A stretch of DNA of 64,000 nt from contig JAQGNE010000015.1 of assembly GCA_028291985.1 (NCBI GenBank), forward strand, positions 30,951-94,950, given 5' to 3'. Source of the DNA: Polaromonas sp. (GTDB lineage: Bacteria > Pseudomonadota > Gammaproteobacteria > Burkholderiales > Burkholderiaceae_C). Both the position numbers and the translations under genes were made by a program. Position 1 is the stretch's first letter. The number at the start of each line of letters is the position of its first letter. Below are positions 45,071 to 53,853 of the stretch, one piece after another. Under the pieces are notes generated by a model that saw nothing but the letters and a program-made list of their open reading frames with translations, was not told where the DNA came from and made no database searches.

Positions 45071-45909
45071 AGACCAGCTTTATCGTGCTCACCTACAACC
45101 GCACAGATGCGCTACTGGCTGTGCTGGAATCCCTTGCCAAACAGTGCAACGCACATCAGGAGGTGATCATTGCTGATGACGGTTCACGCACTTCGGAAGT
45201 GACGAAGTTATTCAATGAATGTCCGGCATTTTCGTGCCCGGTCAAGCATGTCTGGCATCCCGATACCGGTTTCACCGCTGCCACCGCGCGCAATCTGGGC
45301 GCGCACCACGCCAGCGGTGATTACCTGGTCTTTATCGACGGGGACTGCATTCCTAATCCATCATTTGTTGCCGCACATGCCCGTCTTGCTGAGGCGGGGT
45401 ATTTTGTGAATGGCAGCCGTGTTCTGCTCAGCGAGCGGCTTACCCGCGAAGTGCTAGAGAGAAAACTGGATCTGACGCGACAATCGTTAGGTTTCTGGAT
45501 CAGAAAGCGATTGTCTGGCGACAGCAACAAAATGTTGCATGTGCTGGGCTGGCCGTGGCGCTTATTCAGGGTACAACAAGGTTTCCGCTGGAAGGGCATA
45601 CGCAGCTGTAACCTGGGCCTTTGGAAAACCGATTTTGTGGCGGTGGACGGTTTTGACGAGAGTTTTAAAGGGTGGGGTCACGAAGACGCCGACCTGGTTC
45701 TCCGCCTCTGCCATAGCCGTGTGCAACGAAAAAACGGCTTTCTGGCAACCGAAGTCTTTCACTTGTGGCACCGTGGCAATCAGCGCGACAACGAATCGGT
45801 CAACAGGCACAAAGTGCTTGGCCGCATAAAGTCTGGCCAGGTCCGCGCAGAAAAAGGGTTGAACCAATCCGCTGGCCTTCATTCAGTCAAGGTAACGTTG
45901 TTGCGTTGA
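45067..45909 (+). CDS. GT2-family glycosyltransferase with galactosyltransferase-type C-domain
   Basis: A 280-residue protein: SFIVLTYNRTDALLAVLESL, EVIIADDGS, HHASGDYLVFIDGDCIPNPS with the D-G-D site, and a C-terminal FDESFKGWGHEDADLVLRL with the conserved GWGxED motif of the Glyco_transf_7C domain. Such proteins add hexoses to surface polysaccharides. The start overlaps the previous gene (ATGA), so translation is coupled. It ends the LPS cluster, 58 bp before tolB. Confidence 0.88.
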   Translation: MKTSFIVLTYNRTDALLAVLESLAKQCNAHQEVIIADDGSRTSEVTKLFNECPAFSCPVKHVWHPDTGFTAATARNLGAHHASGDYLVFIDGDCIPNPSFVAAHARLAEAGYFVNGSRVLLSERLTREVLERKLDLTRQSLGFWIRKRLSGDSNKMLHVLGWPWRLFRVQQGFRWKGIRSCNLGLWKTDFVAVDGFDESFKGWGHEDADLVLRLCHSRVQRKNGFLATEVFHLWHRGNQRDNESVNRHKVLGRIKSGQVRAEKGLNQSAGLHSVKVTLLR

Positions 45910-45967
45910 CAGCTGAAGATGCCTCTTCATTCATTTCGACTTCCCAGCTTTTCGAGTTTGCGATTCC

Positions 45968-47260
45968 ATGAGCATGACCTTATCTTTGCACCGCCGGACC
46001 CTCATCAGCCTTCTTGCCGTGGGCGTGCTGCCCGCCGCCAGCCCTTCATTTGCACAATTTCGTGTCGAGGTTTCAGGCATCGGGCTCACCCAGTTGCCTA
46101 TTGCGATTGCCGCCTTTCGAGGCGAGGCACAGGCGCCACAAAAACCTGGCGCCATCGTGAAGGCCGACCTGGAGCGTAGCGGTGTCTTTCGCGCTGTTGA
46201 CGCGGCGGGTCTTGAGGCGGACGAAAATACCCGCCCCGATCTGAACCAATGGCGCCAGAAAGGTGCGGACTCCTTGGTCACCGGCAGCATCACGCCATTG
46301 GCAGACGGTCGCTTTGACGTTCGTATGCGGCTCTGGGACATCGTCCGCGGTCAGGACATGGGCGGACAAAGCTACACCGTGTCGGCTGGCGACCTGCGGC
46401 TGTCTGCCCATCGTGCTGCCGACTTCGTGTACGAAAAACTGACCGGCGATAAAGGTATTTTTTCGACCCGGATTGCCTACGTCACCAAAACCGGCTCACG
46501 CCACACGCTGTGGGTTTCTGACGCCGATGGAGAAAACTCACAATCTGCGCTTGCGAGTCCCGAGCCGATCATCTCGCCCGCATGGTCGCCGAACGGCGGG
46601 CAGCTGGCGTATGTGTCTTTTGAATCGCGCAAGCCTGTTATCTACGCGCATGACGTTGCCAGTGGCAAGCGCCGTCTGCTGGCCAACTTTCGAGGTTCCA
46701 ACAGCGCACCGGCCTGGTCACCCGACGGCCGTCAGATAGCTGCGACCCTCAGCCTTGGCACCGGCTCGCAGCTCTATCTTTTGAACGCCAATGGAGGAGA
46801 GCCGAAGCGCCTGACGCAGTCTTCCAGTATCGACACTGAACCCGCTTTTTCTGCGGACGGCAGATTTATCTATTTCGTCAGCGACCGGGGAGGCGCGCCG
46901 CAAATCTACCGCATGCCGGCCAGTGGCGGTAACGCCGAGCGCGTGACCTTCAACGGAAGCTACAACATCTCGCCGGCAATCAGCCCTGATGGACGCTGGC
47001 TGGCGTACATCTCGCGGGTAGGTGGTGCGTTCAAGCTGCAGGTCATGGAAATTGCGGGCGGCGCTGTGACCCAGCTTACAGACACCAGTGCCGACGAAAG
47101 CCCCAGTTTCGCGCCCAACAGCCGCCTGATTGTTTATGCAACCCAGCAGCAGGGCAGGGAAGCCCTCATGACCACGACACTTGACGGCAAGATAAAAGCA
47201 AGACTATCGGGTGCCAGCGGTGACATTCGCGAGCCGGATTGGGGACCTTTCCCACGGTAG
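45968..47260 (+). CDS. tolB: Tol-Pal system beta-propeller protein TolB
   Basis: Periplasmic protein that links Pal and the TolQRA energy complex; 430 residues. It has a signal peptide (TLISLLAVGVLPAASPSFA), an N-terminal domain with QFRVEVSGIGLTQLPIAIAA, and five propeller repeats of the type PAWSPDGRQIAATLS and PAFSADGRFIYFVSDRGGAP. It is the first gene of tolB-pal-cpoB. No tolQ, tolR or tolA lies in this window, unlike the standard cluster, so they must be elsewhere. Confidence 0.96.
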   Translation: MSMTLSLHRRTLISLLAVGVLPAASPSFAQFRVEVSGIGLTQLPIAIAAFRGEAQAPQKPGAIVKADLERSGVFRAVDAAGLEADENTRPDLNQWRQKGADSLVTGSITPLADGRFDVRMRLWDIVRGQDMGGQSYTVSAGDLRLSAHRAADFVYEKLTGDKGIFSTRIAYVTKTGSRHTLWVSDADGENSQSALASPEPIISPAWSPNGGQLAYVSFESRKPVIYAHDVASGKRRLLANFRGSNSAPAWSPDGRQIAATLSLGTGSQLYLLNANGGEPKRLTQSSSIDTEPAFSADGRFIYFVSDRGGAPQIYRMPASGGNAERVTFNGSYNISPAISPDGRWLAYISRVGGAFKLQVMEIAGGAVTQLTDTSADESPSFAPNSRLIVYATQQQGREALMTTTLDGKIKARLSGASGDIREPDWGPFPR

Positions 47261-47373
47261 GCTGACGGGCTGGCTTACACCGCTGACTGGCGCTTGATGG
47301 CATTGTCCCGCTGTCTCATCTGTCGACCATCGCCTAATTCCAATCACTTTTTTTTGCTTTACAGGAGTAATCC

Positions 47374-47916
47374 ATGAAACGCCTTCTCACTTCCATTCTT
47401 TACGCGGTCGCACTGTCGGCAACGCTGGTTGCATGCGGGTCCAACGTCAAGCTTGACGATGTACCGGTTGAAAACCGGACCGGCACCAACATCGGGTCTG
47501 ACGCGGCCGCAGGGTCCGGCGCGGACGCCAGCCGTGTGGCTCCGGTCCAGATCGATGCGTCGAACAACCAGGCGGCTGGTCCGGCCGGGGTACCCCGTGT
47601 CATCTATTTCGACTACGACAGCTTCACCATCAAGCCTGAGTTCCAGGGCGCCATTGAGGCACACGCCAAATTTCTCGCGACCAACAAGACACGCAGGCTC
47701 GCGATAGAGGGCCACACCGACGAGCGTGGCGGCCGCGAGTACAACCTGGCGCTGGGGCAAAAGCGGGCAGAAGCGGTGCGCAGAGGCCTGGGCTTGCTCG
47801 GCGTGACCGATGCCCAGGTCGAGGCGGTTAGTTTTGGCAAGGAAAAGCCTGCCGCTATGGGCTCGAACGAGGAAGCCTTCGCCCAGAATCGCCGCGCCGA
47901 ACTCAGCTACCGATAA
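47374..47916 (+). CDS. pal: peptidoglycan-associated lipoprotein Pal
   Basis: A 180-residue outer-membrane lipoprotein. The signal ends with lipobox L-V-A-C (SATLVACGSN). The OmpA-type peptidoglycan-binding domain has VIYFDYDSFTIKPEFQGAIE, LAIEGHTDERGGREYNLALG and QNRRAELSYR. A Pro/Gly/Ala-rich linker lies between residues ~25 and 75. The ribosome binding site AGGAG precedes the ATG, and the gene lies between tolB and cpoB. Confidence 0.97.
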   Translation: MKRLLTSILYAVALSATLVACGSNVKLDDVPVENRTGTNIGSDAAAGSGADASRVAPVQIDASNNQAAGPAGVPRVIYFDYDSFTIKPEFQGAIEAHAKFLATNKTRRLAIEGHTDERGGREYNLALGQKRAEAVRRGLGLLGVTDAQVEAVSFGKEKPAAMGSNEEAFAQNRRAELSYR

Positions 47917-47949
47917 ACTGCTGTCGAAACGGATACACAACACTGAGCC

Positions 47950-48729
47950 ATGACATCGACATCACTTCTCTTCCTGCGCCCGGTTTTCTTGTTTCTAACA
48001 GCTTGCCTGGTGGCGCTTAACGCACAGGCTGGCATTCTTGAAGATGATGAGGCTCGGCGGGCGATCCTGGAACTTCGGCAACGGGCAGACGCGAGCCAGT
48101 CGCGCTTTACCGAAGACATCCGAAAGGCCGGCGAGGAAAACGCACAACTCAGGCGCAGCGTGCTGGAGCTGTCGAACCAGTTGGAAACGCTGCGGGCAGA
48201 ACTTGCCCGCCTGAGGGGACAGGACGAGCAACTCGCGCGCGATGTTGCCGACGTGCAAAAGCGCCAGAAGGACATGGCGCAGGGCGTCGAAGATCGCATG
48301 CGTAAATTCGAACCTGGCAAGGTCAACGCCGATGGGCGCGAGTTTGTAGCTTCACCGGCTGAAGTGCGTGATTTTGACGCCGCGCTGGCGACGTTGCGAA
48401 AAGGCGAGTTTGCTGCTGCGCAAACCGCTTTTGTTGATTTTGACCGCCGCTATCCCGAAAGCGGCTACAAACCTTCCGCGCTTTTCTGGCTGGGCAACGC
48501 CCAATATGCGCTGCGCAACTACAGGGAAGCGGTATCCAACTTCAAGTCGCTGCTGGCGGTTGCGCCGGACCATGTGCGTGCACCAGAAGCAGCGCTGTCA
48601 ATTGCCAACTGCCAGCTCGAACTCAAAGACACGAAGTCGGCCCGCAAGACGCTGGAAGACCTGGTCAAGGTGTACCCGCAATCCGAGGCGGCATCAGTTG
48701 CCAAAGACCGCCTCACCAAAATCAGATAG
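47950..48729 (+). CDS. cpoB: cell division coordinator CpoB (YbgF)
   Basis: A 259-residue periplasmic protein that couples Tol-Pal with PBP1B-driven peptidoglycan synthesis. It has a signal peptide (FLFLTACLVALNAQA), then a coiled-coil trimerisation region (~20-120, RSVLELSNQLETLRAELARL), and a C-terminal TPR domain (~130-259: DAALATLRKGEFAAAQTAFV, PSALFWLGNAQYALRNYREA). The length and order match the family. Confidence 0.95.
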   Translation: MTSTSLLFLRPVFLFLTACLVALNAQAGILEDDEARRAILELRQRADASQSRFTEDIRKAGEENAQLRRSVLELSNQLETLRAELARLRGQDEQLARDVADVQKRQKDMAQGVEDRMRKFEPGKVNADGREFVASPAEVRDFDAALATLRKGEFAAAQTAFVDFDRRYPESGYKPSALFWLGNAQYALRNYREAVSNFKSLLAVAPDHVRAPEAALSIANCQLELKDTKSARKTLEDLVKVYPQSEAASVAKDRLTKIR

Positions 48730-48798
48730 CGTTTTTGACGTGCAGGGCGATGTACGGTGCAATCCCGAGGCGCAGTCCAGGACGGAGTCGGACCCTTG

Positions 48799-49659
48799 AT
48801 GGCAGAGTCCTTCGACAGCATTGCCGATAGCACGCTGACCGCCGATCTTGACCGGCGTTTTGGCGGATTGGTACGTCTTTATGGCATTGCCGGTGCGAGC
48901 CGGATTCGCCAGGCCCATGTGGTGGTGGTGGGGCTGGGCGGTGTGGGCTCATGGGCTGCAGAAGCATTGGCCCGAAGCGGTGTTGCACGACTGACGCTGA
49001 TCGATATGGACCATGTTGCAGAGTCCAACATCAACCGCCAAATTCATGCGCTGGACGGCACTCTGGGCCAGGCCAAGGTTCAGGCGATGCGTGAACGCAT
49101 TGCCCAGATCAACCCGTTGTGTGATGTGCGCTGCATCGAGGAATTTGTGGACACCGGCAACTGGCCAGCAATAGCCTTGCTGGAATCGGACGACACCACA
49201 GCTTGCGTCATAGACGCTTGCGACAACGTCAAGGCTAAAACCGCCATGGCCGCATGGGCGATCAGCGCCAATCGGCTGCAGCGAGACCGGAGCAAGAAAA
49301 AATCATCGGTTTCGGTGCACTTCATCACCTCAGGAGCCGCCGGCGGCAAGCGGCATGCTCACAAGGTAGACATCGATGACTTGTCATTGACGACGCATGA
49401 CCCGTTGTTGGCGCAGGTGCGCTACCGCCTGCGAAAGGAGCATGGTGCCACGCGCGAAGGTGTGATGGGCCTGGCCTGCGTGTTCAGCCGCGAAGCAGTG
49501 GCCAAACCGCTTGCCGGTTCCGCTGCGCCCGGCAATGACTCAGCTGGCGATGGCAGCCTGAATTGCCACGGCTATGGCTCTGTGGTCAGCGTCACGTCGA
49601 CATTCGGCATTTGCGCCGCCGGTTGGGTGCTCGACAAAATTGCCGGTAGTGCTTTTTAA
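48799..49659 (+). CDS. tcdA: tRNA threonylcarbamoyladenosine dehydratase
   Basis: ThiF/MoeB-type E1-like enzyme that cyclises t6A37 in tRNA to ct6A; 286 residues. The N-terminus RRFGGLVRLYGIAGASRIRQ and the nucleotide site VVVGLGGVGSWAAEALARSG are typical, with LTLIDMDHVAESNINRQIHA and SVHFITSGAAGGKRHAHKVD. The frame is open to 48757, but ATG 48799 gives the family start. It lies 69 bp after cpoB and just before tRNA-Lys, a tRNA that itself carries t6A37. Confidence 0.94.
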   Translation: MAESFDSIADSTLTADLDRRFGGLVRLYGIAGASRIRQAHVVVVGLGGVGSWAAEALARSGVARLTLIDMDHVAESNINRQIHALDGTLGQAKVQAMRERIAQINPLCDVRCIEEFVDTGNWPAIALLESDDTTACVIDACDNVKAKTAMAAWAISANRLQRDRSKKKSSVSVHFITSGAAGGKRHAHKVDIDDLSLTTHDPLLAQVRYRLRKEHGATREGVMGLACVFSREAVAKPLAGSAAPGNDSAGDGSLNCHGYGSVVSVTSTFGICAAGWVLDKIAGSAF

Positions 49660-49676
49660 GACCGTAAAAACCACGC

Positions 49677-49682
49677 TATAAT
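49677..49682 (+). promoter_or_regulatory. candidate -10 element for tRNA-Lys
   Basis: A perfect TATAAT stands 47 bp before the tRNA 5' end. The -35 region is weak (around 49654-49659). The spacing gives a leader of about 40 nt. Confidence 0.4.
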
Positions 49683-49729
49683 TTGAGGCTGTGCTGCACT
49701 TTGTGCACTACAGCTCAGGAGAAATCCTT

Positions 49730-49805
49730 GGGGCCTTAGCTCAGTTGGTAGAGCAGCGGACTTTTAATCCGTTTGTCGTGGGTTCGACCCCCGCAGGCCC
49801 CACCA
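49730..49805 (+). tRNA. tRNA-Lys(TTT)
   Basis: A 76-nt cloverleaf with a 7-bp acceptor stem (GGGGCCT / AGGCCCC), D arm GCTC-GAGC, anticodon arm GCGGA / TCCGT with loop CTTTTAA (anticodon TTT), a 5-nt variable loop, T arm GTGGG / CCCGC with TTCGACC, and an encoded ACCA end. It reads AAA and AAG lysine codons. A terminator follows within 20 bp. Confidence 0.98.
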
Positions 49806-49824
49806 GACATGCCTTATTGGCTAT

Positions 49825-49862
49825 AAAAAGCCCGCTACTGAAAAGATAGCGGGCTTTTTTGT
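49825..49862 (+). terminator. Rho-independent terminator after tRNA-Lys
   Basis: AAAAAGCCCGCTA pairs with TAGCGGGCTTTTTT around loop CTGAAAAGA. The strong GC stem and T-run make it convincing. The following 282 bp to 50144 hold no gene that I can support. Confidence 0.92.
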
Positions 49863-50144
49863 TTTTGGCTTTGGTGAAAACGCTGAGTGAAAGTTCCTGC
49901 GCGGTTTCTGCATGCGCTGTCAGCGCACCACCGCCCCCATAAGCCATGACCGTTTCAGAACGCGGATACGCTCAGCTGCCTATCTGTAGACGCAAAGCCT
50001 CATACGATGCCTGCCTCTGGCAGACACTGTGCAATGAATCATGCCGCGAGATTGATGCTCGAAAGCTGTCAGCGCGCTCCTGGCATTCCCGTGAGCCTCA
50101 TGCTCTAACGCTCAACCATCCACCATGCAGTAAAAACACCCTTA

Positions 50145-50648
50145 TCAGGGGGTATATCCCAGTAGGGGGATTTCTAACCGCGCCTCCTGCGTCACACGAA
50201 TGCAGTCCTTCATATGCTCTTCGCCAAAGTAGCGAATCGCGGCGTAACCCACGGCGGCGGAGACGATCTGGCCGGCAAACGGAACGTATTTGGCGAGTTG
50301 TTTGGTGGTCATGCGCACACCGATCTTCTGCGCAGCCTTGATCAGCAGATCCTTGCTGATGAATTTGCCAACCAGCACTGAACCCACCATCGTCGCTGCT
50401 TTTTGAACCTGCTCTTGCTTGGACGGGTCCAGCCGGTCAAGTTGCTCAGGCGTCAGACCAAACTCCCGGTTGATCTCGGGAATCAGTTTTGACAGCATGG
50501 CAGCGTCGACCGCCCAGTCAAGGCCGGGCACCGGCACTGCGCTGGCTGCAGCCGCAACCAACGCGCGCTTGTTGAGCAATTGCCGGCTGCGTTTAACCGC
50601 CGCTTCCAGTGCGGCATCGTTGGCAGCCATCTTCAGGGCACTGGGCAT
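50145..50648 (-). CDS. hypothetical protein with hydrophobic helices (DUF697-like)
   Basis: A 167-residue protein. It contains hydrophobic stretches ALVAAAASAVPVPGLDWAVD and VPFAGQIVSAAVGYAAIRYF, a Lys-rich middle and the segment LIPEINREFGLTPEQLDRL. The pattern of P-G-x-D and P-F-x-G motifs recalls DUF697-type membrane-associated proteins of the YcjF group, but I cannot assign it firmly. The frame begins at 50672; ATG 50648 has a better context. It lies 24 bp downstream of the ABC-F gene and may be co-transcribed. Confidence 0.65.
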   Translation of the reverse strand: MPSALKMAANDAALEAAVKRSRQLLNKRALVAAAASAVPVPGLDWAVDAAMLSKLIPEINREFGLTPEQLDRLDPSKQEQVQKAATMVGSVLVGKFISKDLLIKAAQKIGVRMTTKQLAKYVPFAGQIVSAAVGYAAIRYFGEEHMKDCIRVTQEARLEIPLLGYTP

Positions 50649-50696
50649 GTTGCTATCTCGTCGTTGGAACATCTCAAGAAGGGCATTGACGCAACT

Positions 50697-52760
50697 CTAC
50701 ACCGCTGCTGTTTCAATCTGCTCGGTCAGTTGCAGCCAACGCTCTTCCAGCAGGCCCAATTCGTTTTCGATGAGCTTCAGGCGCTTGCCAGTGGCCACAA
50801 TTTCGGGCGTCGCGGTGGTGCGGGTCAGCAGGTCCTGCAATTGCGTTTGTTCGGCCTGAAGGCTCAGCATCTGCCTGTCAATTTTCTCAATCTCCTTGCG
50901 CAGCGGCTTGGTCGCATCGGATTGCTGCTGGCGGCGCTGGGCATCAAGCTTGCGCTGGTCGGCATTGTCCCTGGAGGCCGCCTTCACCTCTTTTGTTTTA
51001 TCAAATGTGCCGCTAGCCGTTTTGTCATATGGGGCTTTAGCTATGGTTTCAGTAGCAATTCTAGCGCTTTCAACTGCTGGTACAGCTGGCGCTGCACCGG
51101 CTTTCTTGGCTTCTTCGCGCATGCGTTTGGCATGGTCCAGCAGATATTTCTGGTAGTCGTCCAGATCGCCGTCAAAAGGAGCCACGCCGCCTTGCGACAC
51201 CATCCAGAACTCGTCGCAAACGGCTCTCAAGAGCGCCCGGTCATGGCTCACCAGCATCACCGTGCCTTCAAACTCATTAAGGGCCATCGACAACGCCTCT
51301 CGGGTTGCCAGGTCCAGGTGGTTGGTCGGCTCGTCCAGCAGCAGGAGGTTAGGGCGCTGCCACACAATCATGCACAGCACCAGGCGCGCTTTTTCGCCGC
51401 CGCTCATGCTGCCCACGGCCTGCTTGACCATGTCGCCGCCAAAATTGAAATTGCCCAGAAAGCTGCGCAGGTCCTGCTCGCGCGTGGGCTGGTTGCCCAT
51501 CTTGCCCGCGGCGGTGACTTCTTTCACGAGGCGGATCATGTGCTCTAGCGGGTTGTCAGCCGGACGCAACACGTCCAGCTCCTGCTGGGCAAAGTAGCCA
51601 ATGTTCAGGCCCTTGCCCTCAATCATCTCGCCCTCAATCGGTGCCAGCGCGCGTGCCACGGTTTTCACCAGTGTCGATTTGCCCTGGCCGTTGGCACCCA
51701 GAATACCGATGCGTTGGCCGGCCAGCACTGACTTGCTGACGTTCTGCACGATGACCGTGGGTTTGGTGCCTTCAGGCGCGTCTTCAGGCGGCGGATAGCC
51801 AAAGTAGGCGTTCTGCATCGACAGCATGGGATTAGGCAGGTTGGCCGGCTCCTTGAACTCGAAGGTGAAGTCGGCCTCTGCCAGTAGGGGCGCGATTTTT
51901 TCCATGCGGTCCAGCGCCTTGACGCGGCTTTGCGCCTGCTTGGCCTTGCTGGCCTTGGCTTTGAAGCGGGCGATAAATTTTTGCAGATGGGCAATCTTGT
52001 CCTGCTGCTTGGAATAAGCACCCTGCTGCAGCGCCATCTGCTCGGCGCGCAGGTCTTCGAACTTGCTGTAGTTGCCGCCGTAGCGGGTCAGCTTGGCGCT
52101 TTCGATGTGGACCGTCACGTCGGTCACGGCATCGAGGAATTCGCGGTCATGGCTGATGACCAGCATCGTGCCCTGGTAGCGCTTCAGCCAGGCTTCAAGC
52201 CAGACCAGCGCATCGAGGTCCAGGTGGTTGGTAGGCTCGTCCAGCAGCAGCAGGTCGGATGGGCACATCAGGGCCCGGGCCAGTTGCAGCCGCATGCGCC
52301 AGCCACCCGAGAAGCTGTTGACGGGGTTGTCCAGTTCGCTGACTTTGAAGCCAAGGCCCAGAATCAGCGCCTGCGCGCGTGCCTGTGAGTCATGCGCGCC
52401 AGAGTCGTAGAGCTCCATGTAGGCATGCGCCATGCGGTCACCGTCGCCACTGGCTTCAGACGCCGTCACTTCAGCCTGCGCGGCCATCAGCACCACATCC
52501 CCCTCGATCACATAGTCGGTAGCGCTTTGCTCGGTTTCGGGCATGTCCTGCGCAACCTGGGCCATCCGCCACTGCGCAGGGATGGAAAACTCGCCGCCGT
52601 CTTCATGCAGCGTGCCGTTAAGCATGGCAAACAGCGAAGACTTGCCCGCGCCGTTGCGCCCAACCAGGCCGACGTTTTCGCCGGGGTTCAGGGTGACAGA
52701 AGCGCTGTCGAGAATGACTTTGGCGCCGCGACGCAGCACGACGTTTTTTAAGGTGATCAT
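50697..52760 (-). CDS. ABC-F family ATPase (YheS-like)
   Basis: A 687-residue soluble protein with two ABC modules and no membrane domain. Module one has GLVGRNGAGKSSLFAM, SFSGGWRMRLQLARALMCPS and LLLLDEPTNHLDLDAL; module two has GILGANGQGKSTLVKTVA, MSGGEKARLVLCMIVWQRPN and LLLLDEPTNHLDLATREALS. An interdomain linker (KDKIAHLQKF-type, residues ~240-290) is the ribosome P-site-reaching segment of ABC-F translation factors. The C-terminal coiled coil (~600-687) resembles YheS/Uup. Residues 569-589, in the linker before it, come from a palindromic repeat copy. Confidence 0.9.
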   Translation of the reverse strand: MITLKNVVLRRGAKVILDSASVTLNPGENVGLVGRNGAGKSSLFAMLNGTLHEDGGEFSIPAQWRMAQVAQDMPETEQSATDYVIEGDVVLMAAQAEVTASEASGDGDRMAHAYMELYDSGAHDSQARAQALILGLGFKVSELDNPVNSFSGGWRMRLQLARALMCPSDLLLLDEPTNHLDLDALVWLEAWLKRYQGTMLVISHDREFLDAVTDVTVHIESAKLTRYGGNYSKFEDLRAEQMALQQGAYSKQQDKIAHLQKFIARFKAKASKAKQAQSRVKALDRMEKIAPLLAEADFTFEFKEPANLPNPMLSMQNAYFGYPPPEDAPEGTKPTVIVQNVSKSVLAGQRIGILGANGQGKSTLVKTVARALAPIEGEMIEGKGLNIGYFAQQELDVLRPADNPLEHMIRLVKEVTAAGKMGNQPTREQDLRSFLGNFNFGGDMVKQAVGSMSGGEKARLVLCMIVWQRPNLLLLDEPTNHLDLATREALSMALNEFEGTVMLVSHDRALLRAVCDEFWMVSQGGVAPFDGDLDDYQKYLLDHAKRMREEAKKAGAAPAVPAVESARIATETIAKAPYDKTASGTFDKTKEVKAASRDNADQRKLDAQRRQQQSDATKPLRKEIEKIDRQMLSLQAEQTQLQDLLTRTTATPEIVATGKRLKLIENELGLLEERWLQLTEQIETAAV
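50994..51056 (-). repeat. 63-bp palindromic repeat, in-frame copy in the ABC-F gene
   Basis: In gene sense: GCTAC-N7-ATAGCT, then CCCCATATG and CGGCTAGCGGC. It encodes residues 569-589 (ATETIAKAPYDKTASGTF and on). It lies in the low-complexity linker between the second ABC domain and the coiled coil, which can tolerate extra residues. The A-S-G-x-F end equals that of intergenic copies 1 and 5. Confidence 0.8.
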
Positions 52761-52947
52761 GTAGTAGTGCTTGAACGGGCAAGCATGCAGAAATCAGGAA
52801 ATCAGGTTTCCAACACAAAGGCGCAAGGATGCGAGGGTTGCCAGGGCGATGCAGCAAGGAACCGCGTCGCACTGACTGGCGCTCGGGCGACCTGGCCCTG
52901 AAAGTAGAGGTGCCTTACCGGTCACCTGGCTATCAAACAGGAATTAC

Positions 52948-53853
52948 TCAGGCCGCGAAATGTTCAAGTTGTTCGCGGCTTAGCAGCAGAACCTGGTCAG
53001 GTCCGGCGCTGGTTTCAAACCACAGGGGTTCAAGCCCCGGGAAAGCGCGCTTGAAATTTGCGCTTTCGTTGCCTATTTCCAGCACCAGCACCGCATTTTC
53101 GCTCATATGGGTGGCCGCCGCTAGAAAAAGGCCTCGAATAAAGTCCATGCCGTCATCACCACCCTTGCCGTTGCCCGACAGTGCAAGGGCCGGCTCAGCC
53201 TGGAATTCCGGGGGAAGCGCGGCCATGGCCTGCGCGTTGACGTAGGGCGGGTTGCACAGCACCAGGTCATAACCACGGCTGCATGCCGCCAGACCGTCGG
53301 ACTCGATCAGGCTGATGCGCTCGTCGAGCCCGTGCTTGTCGATATTGATACGCGCCACCTCCAGCGCATCCAGGCTGATGTCGGCCGCATCGATCACCAC
53401 ATCCGGCCAGGCCATGGCTGCCAGCACCGCCAGACTGCCATTACCGGTACACAAATCCAGCACCTTGTGCGTGGTATCGCTGAGCCAGGGATCGATGCTT
53501 TCATCAACGATGAGCTCGGCAATAAATGACCGTGGAATGATGGCGCGTTCATCCACATAAAACGGCACGCCCTGTAGCCACGCCTCGCGTGTCAGATAGG
53601 CCAGCGGCTTGCGGGTGCTGATCCGTGCTCCTGAAAGTGTAGCTACCTGCGCTCGTTCTGTTTGGGTTACAGTTCTTTTTGATACCGAATCCAGATCATC
53701 CAGCGGCAGACCCAGCTGCCACAACACCAGCCAGGCGGCTTCATCAAATGCGCTCAGGGTGCCCTGACCAAAGCCGCTGGCCAAGCTCAGCCCGGCTGCC
53801 TCAAACTGGCTGGCAACCTCATCAATCAACTCGATGACGGTGATGGGCTTCAT
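52948..53853 (-). CDS. prmB: ribosomal protein L3 N5-glutamine methyltransferase
   Basis: Class I methyltransferase modifying a Gln of ribosomal protein L3; 301 residues. The SAM site [20 protein letters not shown], the substrate loop [20 protein letters not shown], and [20 protein letters not shown] place it in the HemK/PrmB family, and the N-terminal [20 protein letters not shown] with [20 protein letters not shown] favours PrmB over PrmC. It overlaps dapE by 4 bp. Residues ~55-76 show rare AT-rich codons and match the palindromic element. Confidence 0.93.
   Translation of the reverse strand: MKPITVIELIDEVASQFEAAGLSLASGFGQGTLSAFDEAAWLVLWQLGLPLDDLDSVSKRTVTQTERAQVATLSGARISTRKPLAYLTREAWLQGVPFYVDERAIIPRSFIAELIVDESIDPWLSDTTHKVLDLCTGNGSLAVLAAMAWPDVVIDAADISLDALEVARINIDKHGLDERISLIESDGLAACSRGYDLVLCNPPYVNAQAMAALPPEFQAEPALALSGNGKGGDDGMDFIRGLFLAAATHMSENAVLVLEIGNESANFKRAFPGLEPLWFETSAGPDQVLLLSREQLEHFAA
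53627..53689 (+). repeat. 63-bp palindromic repeat, candidate coding copy in prmB
   Basis: The copy is diverged: GCTCC-N7-GTAGC, then a GGGTTACAG arm and TTTTTGATACC. It is antisense to prmB in the same frame as the dapE copy and covers residues ~55-76. Codons such as AGA, GTA, ACA and CGA cluster here. Total length is not clearly increased, so the match could be partly chance. Confidence 0.45.

Noticed and set aside
49168..49230. GCAATAGCC stretch in tcdA as a coding repeat copy
   Set aside because: The N7 spacing and the second arm are absent in either orientation.
49946..50341. A 131-codon plus-strand frame after tRNA-Lys
   Set aside because: It is Arg/Ser-rich, partly antisense to the gene at 50145-50648, and lacks domain-like sequence.
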